From: Chondrosia reniformis
Lineage: Eukaryota > Porifera > Demospongiae > Chondrillida > Chondrillidae
Assembly: GCA_947172415.1 (NCBI GenBank)
Contig: OX359194.1
Location: forward strand, 3,782,001 to 3,846,000
Length of the DNA stretch: 64,000 nt
Direction of reading: 5' to 3'
This document shows positions 31,430-41,620 of this stretch, in pieces. Under the pieces are notes generated by a model. It searched no databases, was not told the origin of the DNA, and saw nothing but the letters and a program-made list of their open reading frames with translations. The position numbers were made by a program, and so were the translations under genes. How positions within the stretch are numbered: the first letter of the stretch is position 1; each line of letters opens with the position of its first letter.

Positions 31430-33900
31430 ATATAATTATTGGTTAACAACATGAAAAGATGCCATTGGGTTTTCAGTAAATAAAAAGTACAGTGATAACC
31501 TTACCACAAATAACCTGACGGCCTGATTCTTAAATGACCACATTGTCAAAAAAAACAGACGAATGCTGATACAATAAGATTTGGCAAATTTGCCAGAATA
31601 AAGGTACACAGAAGAGCTCGACAAACTGTTTTCGAATCCATCCCTTACCGAAAGAATAAATTCATTACAGTTACGACCAGATTACATTCCCGTTACGTAC
31701 TAACATCCGATCCTTTAACATACCTGTACACGTGTACAATCACCTTACTTCCCGGAAATAATCGTCAGGCTACGCACATAAAAGGGATAATACCATCTAA
31801 TCATGACGCTTTTAAGTCACATGTGATACTCGAAATTTAACGTCATAATCAAAAGCAATCAGGAGATCACCAAGAACTCCTATATTATTAGAAAATGGCG
31901 AAAAAAAGGTTCCAATTTTCTAATGCGCCACAGAAAACCGTCTTTCCACAAATCGTTTGAAGACAGAAAGGTGCCTATTCCCTAGTTGCTAAAACTTTTA
32001 GACGATATGCCCCTAAGATGTATTTATCTACAAGCGCGTTTATGCACTAGCGTAAAATAAAAGAAAGAATAATAATAATAAGAAGAAGAAGAAGAAGAAG
32101 AAGAAAATGAGGAAAACCGGAAGTAGGCCTGAAACCGTTTTACAAACTTGAAGCCTTTATGCGCTCTTGAAAACAGCTTCCCTCAATTGAAATCGTACAA
32201 AAAAGACATATTACGAGTTTAAAAGAGGTAAAAACACATTCGCTGCCTACTTATAAGGTGTTAACCCGTAATACATTGAATACGGCATCCATTTTTTCGG
32301 GCCATCCGTACTTAGAGAGTACCACCATACTCTCTGATAATAGAATCAGTTGTTGTAAATAAAATGCAAGTATCACTATAAGTCTCGTTACTGGAACTAT
32401 ACCATTCACTAAAGCTGCAAGGAAGCGTTGCACCAACTTTAACAGCCTGCCATGGTGCCTAATAAAACAAAGACAATTGGTGAATTACTTCTACAAGGTA
32501 TAAGGATTTTGCAGACTTACGTGTACGTAATAGTCTAAAGAACCGTTTCCTTCGTGAATGGAGCATCATTTCGAGGTTAGCGAGTTCCTTCCAAAAGGTA
32601 TATGCTATAATTGCATTCATAGAATTACCAACGCCTTCACAAGATTTTGGTGGGACTAGGCGATCTTCTCTGTGTAAGATCGTGTTAACCTTGGCTTACT
32701 AAGACTTCGTAGAATTGCCTAACGTACGTCGCCGAACTGATGTAATATGCGTATGCAGTACACTTGTAACACGGTTAGTTTCAATATGTTAACACTGTAG
32801 CCATCATACACTGTAATATTCATTCACGGCTGTTCTGCTTCCTATGGTAACCGGTAACTTAGTTTTTCACGTGACTATTATGCAACAGTTAATCGGTTAA
32901 AAGAAAGAGAAGTGTGCCTTCTTTAAACCCTTCGTTTGCCAATCTTACTACAGTTCGTGATTGATTTACAGGTTAGTATGAATGTACTGTTTATAATAGG
33001 TATATAAATGCAACAAACGTCCTCAGAAAATGTCTTATTTAGGTGAAATTAGTAGTTTTGTAGTAAGCGATTTTCTTTCAATTTCCAGCTTCTACCAGTT
33101 TTTAGATGAATTTTGTTGGTAGCAGCATACTCTTCAAAGTATATATACTTCATTTGTAATTACTGGTTTTGTGGCCTTTTGGTTTGTTAAAGCTATGGTC
33201 AAAGTACACTAGTTGATGATGAAATCTTAATTTATGATGCTCTTTACTAGGTTGATTAATATATAGATTAATATGGCATTAAATGAATGCAACATTAGTT
33301 TATTAACTGTACTCCTGTGTTGAATCAGTGGCCTTTCCTTAGCAGCATATGGACAAGTTTGTAGAGCATGCTCCTTTAACATTGCTTTAAGCTTCTGTGC
33401 TGGATTTTTAATGTTGGAATATGTTCTCTCTAGAGAGTTAAAAATGTTATGTATAGATTCTGCACCATGCTCTGCATGTTAACAAAGGCTACAGTGCCAT
33501 GTTGTCATCTGGGGAACAGAATGGTCCTCAAGCATGTGCATTTTTGGGGTAATACGTTCATGCGGGAAAATCTGCCTAAAGCAATTCAAAAACAGATCTA
33601 CATCTTTTCCTACAGATATAGACATATAGTGCAAATTAATGTACATGTTATGTGTTTCCTATCAAATATTAGCTTTATGGTACTGGTGTTTACCAAAGTA
33701 TAGTTTATTGATTGATTAGTTAATGAGAGAGGATAGTCAGAATTATGTGCATATAAATGAGCCCAGTGATTGCTATCTATTTGCATGCATGGATAATATG
33801 AGAATCAGCAGCAACTTACTGAATATTTAAATGCCTTCATCAGACATTGAAGTGGACTTAAAATAGGTATTGTGGCATTCAGAAAAAAGGAAAAGCAGCT
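31430..33900. other. No recognised gene
   Basis: Long stretch without coding motifs. It holds an AAT/AAG microsatellite at 32068-32104 and several short frames. Around 33905-33946 a 21-bp unit (AAATTTCTGTGCATTACATAG) is directly duplicated, just before the RTE-like LINE. Confidence 0.5.
32068..32104. repeat. (AAT)n(AAG)n microsatellite
   Basis: Four AAT followed by about eight AAG units. Confidence 0.9.
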
Positions 33901-33912
33901 GTATAAATTTCT

Positions 33913-35181
33913 GTGCATTACATAGAAATTTCTGTGCATTACATAGAGCCTTCCCGAGGTGTGAGAAAACGGTGGAGCAGTAGTCCTCTGCGTCGGGTAA
34001 ATAGTCTTCCATTTGAAGCAAGGATGCCAGCACGCTTTGGAAACGAAAGAACAATATATAGGCTAGGAACATGGAACGTCAGATCTGTCAAGAATAAGGA
34101 AACTGAGTTGATTCGGGAGATGGAACGGTATAACCTCGATGTTCTGGGAGTCAGCAAAACAAAAGCGAGGGGGAACGGGATGACGGCGATCGATGGGGCT
34201 ATTTATGTGTATGCAGGGGTGGCAGAAGGCAGAGCAAAAAGTGGAGTGGGCATAGTGATAGCAGAGCGATGGGCAGATTGTGTGAAAAGCTGGAGGTACG
34301 TCAATGAAAGGTGCGTAACGCTGAGAATGAAGATCGCGGGGGTGTGGCTGACACTGGTGCAGGTCCATGCTCCAACAGATGATAGAGACAACGACATCAA
34401 AGATGATTTCTTCTCAGTACTGCAGGAGGTGTTAGATAAGGCTCCCAGAGGCGATAAGGTGGTAATCATGGGTGATCTAAATGCAAGGTTTGGCAATAAT
34501 GTGACTCGGTGGAAGGTGTAATTGGAAAGCAGGGTAAAGCTGGAGAATTACAGTAGGAGAAGGTTACTGAGTTTCAGCACAGAGAACAGTTTCAAGATAC
34601 TGAACACCTACTATGAGCATAAGGAGATACATAAACACACATGGATATGGCCAGGGAGAGGCCTACAATCCATCATTGACTATTTCCTGATAAGAGGAGA
34701 TATGAAGAGGAATGTGAATGATGTGAGGGTAATCAGAGGGGCAGAAATAGGCAGTGACCACCACCTAGTACTCATGAAACTAAAATTGTGTGGAAGAGTC
34801 CAAGTCAGAAAGGTGGAAAAGCAAAGTAGACTGAGGAGTGAAAGGTTAACAACTGAAGAGGGCAAACTATAATATCAGATCAGACTAGGGCACAAGCTGA
34901 ATGAAGCAAAATGGACGAATGGCAGTGATGTGGAAAAAATGTGGGAAGAATTTAAGAACATTGCCATAGAGATAGCAGAAGTTGTGTGTGGGAGAATAAA
35001 GTACGGAAATGGAAACCAGAGAACTAGATGGTGGGTCAAAGAGGTGGAATTATCAGTTAGGAAGAAGAAATTAGCATTTAAAAGATGGCTACAACTAAAA
35101 ACCACAGAAGCAAAGGAAGAATATCTGAGAGCAAAGAGAGCGGCAGGACATGAAGTTAGAAAGGCAAAAAATGATGAATAG
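33913..35181 (+). pseudogene. RTE-like LINE endonuclease region
   Basis: Endonuclease motifs: RLGTWNVRSVKNKE, LDVLGVSKTKARG (Lys for the usual Glu in the SET/SEx motif), KSGVGIVIAERW, VQVHAPTDD, VVIMGDLNARFG and, after a frameshift and TAA at 34519, IDYFLIRGDMK and EIGSDHHLVLMKL (catalytic Asp-His). The 34930-35181 frame continues through QRTRWWVKEVELSVRKKKL. The plausible natural ATG is at 34024 (MPARFGNERTIYRLGTW). Endonuclease would nick the target DNA for target-primed reverse transcription. Confidence 0.88.
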
Positions 35182-36575
35182 AGAAGATTAGGTGAATCAC
35201 TGCAGGGCGACTATATACACAATCAGAAGAGATTCTGGGCAAACATTCGATCAGCAGTGAAAGGCACCCATGAAGTGGGAAGAATACGTGATGAAAGCGG
35301 ACAGGTACTGTGTGAAGAAGAAAAGGTCAGGACGAGGTGGAAAAACTACTTTGTCACACTGCTAGAGAGTGAACAGACCAACGATGCTCAGGTACCTGAA
35401 TACGGGAAGGCACCTAGCCAAGCAAACCAGGCTGCAGAATGTACAGATAAGATCAGTGTGGAAGAGGTGCAGGAATGCATTAGGAGGCTGAAGAACAGGA
35501 AAGCACCTGGAGTATGTGGAATAACAGGAGAAATGCTTAAGGCTGGTGGAGATGCAGTGGTCCAGTGGTTACACAAAATCTTTTGTATGGCCTGGGAGAG
35601 TGGAACGGTGCCTGCAGATTGGAGGAAAGCACAAATTGTCCCAGTATACAAAAAGGCAGTAGAACACAGTGTAAGAACTACCGGGGTATTAGTCTACTAA
35701 ATGTTCCAGGGAAGGTGTACGCTACTGTATTGGATAAGAGGATACGAGCCATCACTGAAGAGAGAGTACTAGAAGAACAGGGTGCATTCCGGAGGCAAAG
35801 AAGCTGCATTGATCAGTTTTTCACAGTGAGACAACTCGGGGAGAAGATAATTGAGAAGAACAAAACAATGAACATGGTATGCATAGACCTAGAAAAACCT
35901 TTGACAGAGTGAATAGGGAGTTGCAATGGCTGGTGGTAGAGAGATATGGTGTCAGCGGGAGGCTGCAGGAAGCAGTGAAGTCTCTGTACCTAAGAAGTGA
36001 AGCATGTATACGGATACAGGGGCAAAATTCAGACTGGTTTGGTGTAGAGAGAGGGGTGAGACAGGGGTGTACCTTGTCGCCTTGGCTTTTTAACTTATTT
36101 CTGGACAACATAGTGAGGGAGGCAAGGGAGAGTTTCCAGGGTGGTGTGCAGTTGGAAGCAAGTAAGGTACAATTTCTGATGTTTGCGGATGACCTAGCAG
36201 TAGTGACTGAAAAGGGGGAGGACATGAAAAGAAATGTTGAAGTACTCAATGAAGTAATGACAAAGTGGAAGATGAAGATAAACTGGGAGAAGACCAAGGT
36301 GCTGGTAGTGCAGAGGGGAAGTGGCACATGTCACATAGTTGTGGATGGAGTTGAGGTGGAAGGAGTACAGACAGCAAAATATTTGGGGGCCATGTTTAAT
36401 GAGGAAGGATCATGCGATTATGAGATTGAGAACAGGATTGGGGCAGCAGCAAGAATGGTGGGGGCTTTAAGAAGTGAAGTTATTGAACACAAAGAGCTGA
36501 GCAAAGCTACGAAGCTAAGAGTTATCAATGCCATGGTTGTACCAACTCTACTGTATGGGAGTAAGACGTGGACCT
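35182..36575 (+). pseudogene. RTE-like LINE reverse transcriptase, 5' part
   Basis: Motifs in order: RRLKNRKAPGVCGITGEML, WRKAQIVPVYKK, then (frameshift) NYRGISLLNVPGKVYA, MVCIDLEKP (first catalytic Asp), then (frameshift) FDRVNRELQWL, RQGCTLSPWLFNLFL, FLMFADDLAVV (catalytic Asp pair), INWEKTKVLVV and TAKYLGAMFNEEG. It is cut at LLYGSKTWT where the gypsy LTR begins and resumes at 40742. Confidence 0.9.
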
Positions 36576-36788
36576 TGTGGAGGACTCTTAGTAACTGTTA
36601 TTCTACATTAGGCATTACATGGTTACTATTAGTAGCATGACATTACGTGTATTGTTATACTATTATTAGCCTTGATTACTGCTGTACTATTTTTGGGACA
36701 CCATGCCTTTTGTTTTGAGTCCATTGTTCTTTAATTGATTGAGTTACAGTGATCAAAGTGTTCTCATTTGCTACCGAGCTCCACTACA
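36576..36788 (+). repeat. 5' LTR
   Basis: Starts TGTGGAGGACTCTTAG and ends GAGCTCCACTACA. The inner short inverted ends TGTGG and CTACA are imperfect. Five substitutions separate it from the 3' LTR. Confidence 0.95.
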
Positions 36789-36803
36789 TGGTATCAGAAG
36801 TGG
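36789..36803 (+). promoter_or_regulatory. Primer binding site, Met-tRNA type
   Basis: TGGTATCAGAAGTGG starts one base after the 5' LTR. TGGTATCAGA is the usual complement of initiator Met-tRNA in LTR elements. Confidence 0.7.
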
Positions 36804-36809
36804 CCTACC

Positions 36810-37512
36810 ATGACTAGCCTGCGCCTGGAACCGCCCTCTGCTTTCAACTTTCGCACTCCAGACGAATGGCCTCGCTGGAAGAAGCGTTTCGAGCAGTTCC
36901 GCCTTGCTTCGGGCCTATCAGTCGAAACAGAGGAGAAGCAAGTCTCCACGCTCCTGTACTGCATGGGTGAGGATGCCGACGATACCCTCACCTCTACGCA
37001 CCTTACTAATGGACGAGCGCAAGGAGTACGTGTCAGTGATCGCGAAGTTGGACGGATTCTTCCAAGTCCGACAGAACGTCATCTTTGAACGGGCGAGATT
37101 TAACCGCTGCGTTGAGAAGGAGGGAGAATCGACGGAGCAGTTTATCACCAGTCTCTACAACCTGGTGGAAACCTGCGCTTTCGGTGACCTCAAGGACGAA
37201 ATGATCCGCGACCGAATCGTTGTTGGAATTTGGGATCAGGCCTTATCCGAATGCCTCCAAACGGTGGCAGACCTCACCCTGGAGAAGGCCAAAACCCTTG
37301 TCAGGCAAAGGGAAGCTGTACACGACCATCAGCTCACCCTGAATGGCTCTTCAAAGGTGGAGAAGTCGCTGGATTCGGTGCAAAAGCAGGCTTTCAACTC
37401 CAGGGGCAAGGGTCAGACTTCAAAGAAGAAGGGCCAGGCTGCATCCAAGAGCCCAACAACTAAGTGCACCAGATGTGGTCGGGGAGATCTGCGATCCGTC
37501 AGAGTCTCTGGA
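36810..37512 (+). pseudogene. gypsy gag
   Basis: Begins MTSLRLEPPSAFNFRTPDEW at 36810 and contains WKKRFEQFRLASGL. A frameshift near 36990-37010 moves to a frame with ERARFNRCVEKEGESTEQFI and TCAFGDLKDEMIRDRIVVGI, typical of Mag-like gag. A zinc knuckle starts (TKCTRCGRG at 37462) but is cut short, with the protease region following after a shift. Acts as the nucleocapsid precursor in an intact element. Confidence 0.85.
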
Positions 37513-38753
37513 TGACTTTGCCTTTCTGAACACGATTGGTTCAGATTGTGACGCATTCTGGACATGTATCATCTCAGTCAGTGGGCAGGACATACCCTTT
37601 AAAGTCGACACTGGAGCGGAAGTCACAGTTGTCTCGGAAAAGTACGCCAAGATACTCTCACGAGACCTGAAGCCACCCTCCAAGCGACTTCATGGACCAG
37701 CCAGCCAGCCCTTGAGTGTCTTGGGTGAGATCCAAGCCACACTGACATACAAGGATAAGCAAGCCACTCAGACGATCTTTGTGCTACGCAACCTCCAGCA
37801 CAACCTGGTAGGCTTACCAGCTATCCGCGCCCTGGATATCCTCACCAGGATCAGCGCCATCTCTGCGCCTATCAAGGAGCAATTCCCTTCTCTGTTCACC
37901 AGTCTGGGCACATTTCCTGGCAGTAGTTATGACATGCAGCTAAAGCCAGATGCCAAACCATTCGCGCTCTTCACACCACGGAATGTGCCACTGCCACTGA
38001 GACAGAAGGTCAAGGACGAGCTCACTCGGATGGAGGCTTTAGGAGTCATCGCCCCAGTGGAGGAGCCAACCCCCTTGGTGTTCAGGCATGGTAGTTGTAC
38101 CGAAGAAGTCCAATCAGGTACGTATTTGTGTTGACTACCGTGCACTGAATGAGAGTGTGTTGCGAGAGGTGCATCCGCTTCCTACAGTGGATGACACTTT
38201 AGCCCAAATGGCAGGAGCCACTGTTTTTAGCAAGCTCAACGCTAACTGTGGCTTCTGGCAGAATCCTCTAAGTGAGAGTTGCCAAAAGCTCACAACTTTT
38301 ATCACCCCATTTGGCCGCTACTATTTTAAGCGGCTACCATTTGGCATCTGCAGTGCTCCAGAGCACTTCCAGCGTAGGATGAGCGCAATCCTTGCAGGCC
38401 ATGACGGGGTGCTCTGTCACATGGACGATGTGTTCATATTCGGACGAGACCATGAGCATGACGCCCGTCTCCACGCCGCCCTACACACCACCCAAGAAGC
38501 TGAAGTCACCCTCAACCCCGAGATATGTGAGTTCAACAGAAAGAGCATCACCTTTCTGGGCCACGTCATTAGTGAGCAGGGCATTTCCGCTGACCCCAGC
38601 AAGACTCAGGCAGTGACCAACATGGAGAGGCCAAAGAACATCACTGAGCTGAGGAGATTTATGGGCATGGCAAACCAGCTAGGGAAGTTTTCTCCTAAGC
38701 TAGCAGAACTCTCCCAGCCACTTTGGGCACTCCTCAGTTCTCGAGCAGCATAG
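37480..38753 (+). pseudogene. gypsy protease and reverse transcriptase
   Basis: Aspartic protease: FKVDTGAEVTVVSEKYA at about 37600. Then MQLKPDAKPFALFTPRNVPL leads into RT. A frameshift lies near 38090. RT motifs: RICVDYRALNESV, VFSKLNANCGFWQ, FITPFGRYYFKRLPFG, VLCHMDDVFIFG and FLGHVISEQGISADPSK. In motif A the catalytic Asp is replaced by Asn (KLNAN for KLDAN), so this RT could not polymerise. The frame ends at TAG 38751-38753, before the RNase H. Confidence 0.92.
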
Positions 38754-39233
38754 GTGTGGGGTCCAGCACAGGAAGAGGCCTTTAATGCAATCAAAGCAGA
38801 GCTGGCAAACCCCGCTACACTAGCATTGTACGATCCAGCCACCCCCACAAAGATCTCTGCTGACGCCTCTGCCTACGGATTGGGTGCCGTGCTACTCCAG
38901 CAACATGCTGACCTTTGGCAACCAGTAGCCTTTGCCTCAAGGTCTATGACTGAAACCGAATGACGGTATTCACAAATTGAGAAGGAGGCCCTGGCACTCG
39001 TATGGGCATGCGAGAAATTTGGCGACTATGTGATTGGCAAAGACATCGCTCTGGAGACAGACCACAAGCCACTAGTGCCCCTCTTGGGCAAGACCAACTT
39101 GGACTGCCTACCACCGAGAGTGTTGAGCTTCCGGATTCGCTTGATGCGGTTCTGGTATACCATCAGTCATGTTGCAGGCAAACAGCTGTACACTGCAGAC
39201 ACACTCTCCAGAGCACAGGTTGGCTACCCCTGA
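38754..39233 (+). pseudogene. gypsy RNase H domain
   Basis: Motifs ISADASAYGLGAVLLQ and PVAFASRSMTETE, then TGA at 38961-38963. It continues in frame through QIEKEALALVWACEKFGDYV and LETDHKPLVPLLGK to DTLSRA, the normal end of RNase H. Degrades the RNA strand of the hybrid during reverse transcription in active relatives. Confidence 0.9.
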
Positions 39234-40503
39234 CAGCACACACTTGGCAGAAGACAGCCAAACTGAGCGTTTTGTTGCTGAGATTGTCTCACTCCTTCCA
39301 GCCAGTGCCGACTGTCTACACAAATATCGCACAGCACAGCATAACGACCCCACCTGTGCAGAGCTCATCGCCCTTTGCAAGTCAGGATGGCCCTGCAAGG
39401 ACCGACTTCCTGAAACCATCTTGCCCTACTGGCCAGTGAGAGGAGAATTGACCCTCCACAATGACCTCCTCCTACGTGGAAGGCGCATTGTTGTACCTGT
39501 GAGCCTTCAAAAGGAGACACTGGACAAGATTCACTCAGGTCATCAAGGGATCCACAGATATCAGAGCCGCGCCTCGATGTCCGTGTGGTGGCCAGGCGTG
39601 AAGCAGCAGGTGGAACAGCTGGTCCAGCACTGCCCTGCGTGCACCAAGGTTCTTGCAGCCCCAAGACAACCTATGTTAACCACACCTCTACCTGAGTACC
39701 TGTGGCAGCGAGTTGCTTCTGATTTGTTCGAACTGAACTAGAAGTCCAACATACTCGTTGCAGACTACTTATCCCGATATGTGGAACTACAGTCGCTGAC
39801 TAGTACAACATCAGCAATTGTCATCAGTGTGCTGAAGTCAATTTTTACACGACATGGCATTCCAGAGACTTTCGTGAGCGACAATGGACCACAGTATATC
39901 TCCCAGGAAACGAAGGACTTCGCACAAGAGTACAACTTTGTACACATCACGAGCAGCTCGTACTACCAGCAAAGTGACGGACTAGCAGAAAGAATGGTAC
40001 AGACCATGAAGTGCCTCATTGGAAAAGCATCTGACCCCTACTTGGCCTTGTTGGCTTACTGGAGCAAACCATTGCCTTGGTGTGGCCTCAGCCCAGCACA
40101 GCTACTGATGGGACGACCACTGAGGACCGATGTTCCTCAGCTCCCTGCCACCCTCACACCTGAATGGTCATATTTAACTGAATTTTGTGAGAAAGAGAAG
40201 GTGGAGAAATTGAAGCAGAAAGGCAACTACAACCGACGCCATCGCGTGAGGGATCTTCCTGAACTATCAGAAGATAAGTCTGTTTGGGTTCACACCCAGA
40301 ACAGGACCGAGCCTGGCCGAGTGATCACCTCTGCTGATGCTCCAAGATCATATGTTGTCGAAACAGAATCTGGAGACATTCACAGAAACCGAGCCCATCT
40401 CACCTCACGACCACCAAGCAACAGCAGCGGGTCAACCACCATCAATGCCCCATCTCGTGCTGCCACTCGCTCCCAAACGGGATACATGTCAGACCCCCGA
40501 TGA
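39234..40503 (+). pseudogene. gypsy integrase
   Basis: The zinc-binding HHCC part reads GHQGIHRYQSRASMSVWWPG then HCPACTK. The catalytic core has ADYLSRYVEL (first Asp, after a TAG at 39739-39741), VSDNGPQYIS (second Asp) and SDGLAERMVQTMK (Glu). WCGLSPAQLLMGRPLRT follows, and a basic tail ends at the TGA at 40501. All three acidic residues of the DDE core are present. Separate 39169-39741 and 39781-40503 frames show only point stops in this part. Confidence 0.92.
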
Positions 40504-40516
40504 GACTCTCCTACTG

Positions 40517-40528
40517 GAGAAAGGGAGA
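40517..40528 (+). promoter_or_regulatory. Polypurine tract
   Basis: GAGAAAGGGAGA directly precedes the 3' LTR and would prime plus-strand synthesis. Confidence 0.8.
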
Positions 40529-40741
40529 TGTGGTGGACTCTTAGTAACTGTTATTCTATATTAGGCATTACATGGTTACTATTAGTAGCATGACATTACG
40601 TGTATTGTTATACTATTATTAGCCTTGATTACTGCTGTACTATTTTTGGGACACCATGCCTTTAGTTTTGAGTCTATTGTTCTTTAATTGATTGAGTTAC
40701 AGTGATCAAAGTGTTCTCGTTTGCTACCGAGCTCCACTACA
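40529..40741 (+). repeat. 3' LTR
   Basis: Starts TGTGGTGGACTCTTAG and ends GAGCTCCACTACA. Identical in length to the 5' copy. Confidence 0.95.
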
Positions 40742-40945
40742 GACCCTACAGAAAAGACACAGAAGTAAGATCCAGGCAATGGAGATGAGGTACCTTAGGA
40801 GAGTAGAAGGTGTGACCAGAATGGACAGATTAACAAATCAAGACATTAGTAGAAGGCTGGAGGTTGAAGCAGTTTTAGAAGAGGCAGATAGGAAGAAGAA
40901 TGAGTGGAGGAAAAAATTGAGGAAAGGCCTCAGGAGAGGTTGGTG
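40742..40945 (+). pseudogene. RTE-like LINE C-terminus, resumed after gypsy
   Basis: Directly after the 3' LTR the sequence reads TLQKRHRSKIQAMEMRYL and RRVEGVTRMDRLTNQD, then a basic tail ending RKGLRRGW at 40945. Joined to 36575 it restores the canonical YGSKTWTLQKR context, which proves the insertion order. Confidence 0.92.
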
Positions 40946-41172
40946 AGAAAAGTGTTTGAGGAAGAGGTGTGTGGTAAACGACCAAGAGGATGGCCAAGAA
41001 AGAGATGGAGAGACGACACTTAATGATTTTGCCTATATATTAATATGCAGAACACTTAATGTCCCTATAGTAACTGAAACTTTTATAGTATTTTTACTGT
41101 ATGTAACAGCGACCTCCTACTGAGGAGATGAGCTACATGATGAATTGATTGATTGATTGATACATAGAGCCT

Positions 41173-41600
41173 CCTCTTTTATTTCCGCAGCAATATGCTG
41201 TTCAGCCACATTAGAAAAGATGCTGCACAATCGGTTAATGTTTTCACGCTACATAACAATGATTAGTTGTTAAGTTTTAATATGATCTATGTAATCAAAT
41301 ACGTAATCACCTGACAACATTTGTGCACATGATTTCCCACAAAAGTACCACTAAAATAAGCCTGCCTTTCAACACCAATTAAAGAGAGGATTTTATTTAA
41401 TGCTTGGATACATGGTCCTGTATTGCGGCTCAGCTTACTACCTTGTAATGATTTTAACTTTTCCTTCTAAATTAAGAATATATAATATATATATACGCAT
41501 ATATATATACTGATAGATGATTTGATCATCATCAAATGATATATATATTATGTATCAAGTAGTGTACATTTGACTAGCTAACTAAAAGATTAGCTACTTT
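41173..41600. other. No recognised feature
   Basis: AT-rich region with TATATA runs between the LINE and the transposase-like gene. ATATATATAC repeats lie at 41480-41510. Confidence 0.4.
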
Positions 41601-41620
41601 TTTGAAGTCATTGCTCTCTT

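Larger units (their letters stand above)
36576..40741 (+). mobile_element. Ty3/gypsy LTR retrotransposon (Mag-like)
   Basis: Two LTRs of 213 bp (TG...CA) flank 3740 bp with gag, protease, RT, RNase H and integrase remnants. A tRNA-type primer site follows the 5' LTR and a purine-rich tract precedes the 3' LTR. The target duplication is GACC (with the fifth base T or C). The LTRs differ at 5 of 213 positions (about 97.7% identical), so insertion is fairly recent, yet the coding region has several stops. These may have been inherited through mobilisation in trans. Confidence 0.95.
33940..41172 (+). mobile_element. Near full-length RTE-like LINE, split by a gypsy element
   Basis: TACATAGAGCCT occurs at 33940-33951 and 41161-41172: a 12-bp target-site duplication. 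The 3' end is a short (TTGA)n tail (about 41143-41160), typical of RTE-type LINEs. Removing the nested 4166-bp gypsy element leaves about 3.05 kb with endonuclease, reverse transcriptase and a C-terminal basic tail. The RTE name rests on the TWNVRSV endonuclease start, overall size and tail. Frameshifts and stops make it inactive. Confidence 0.85.
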
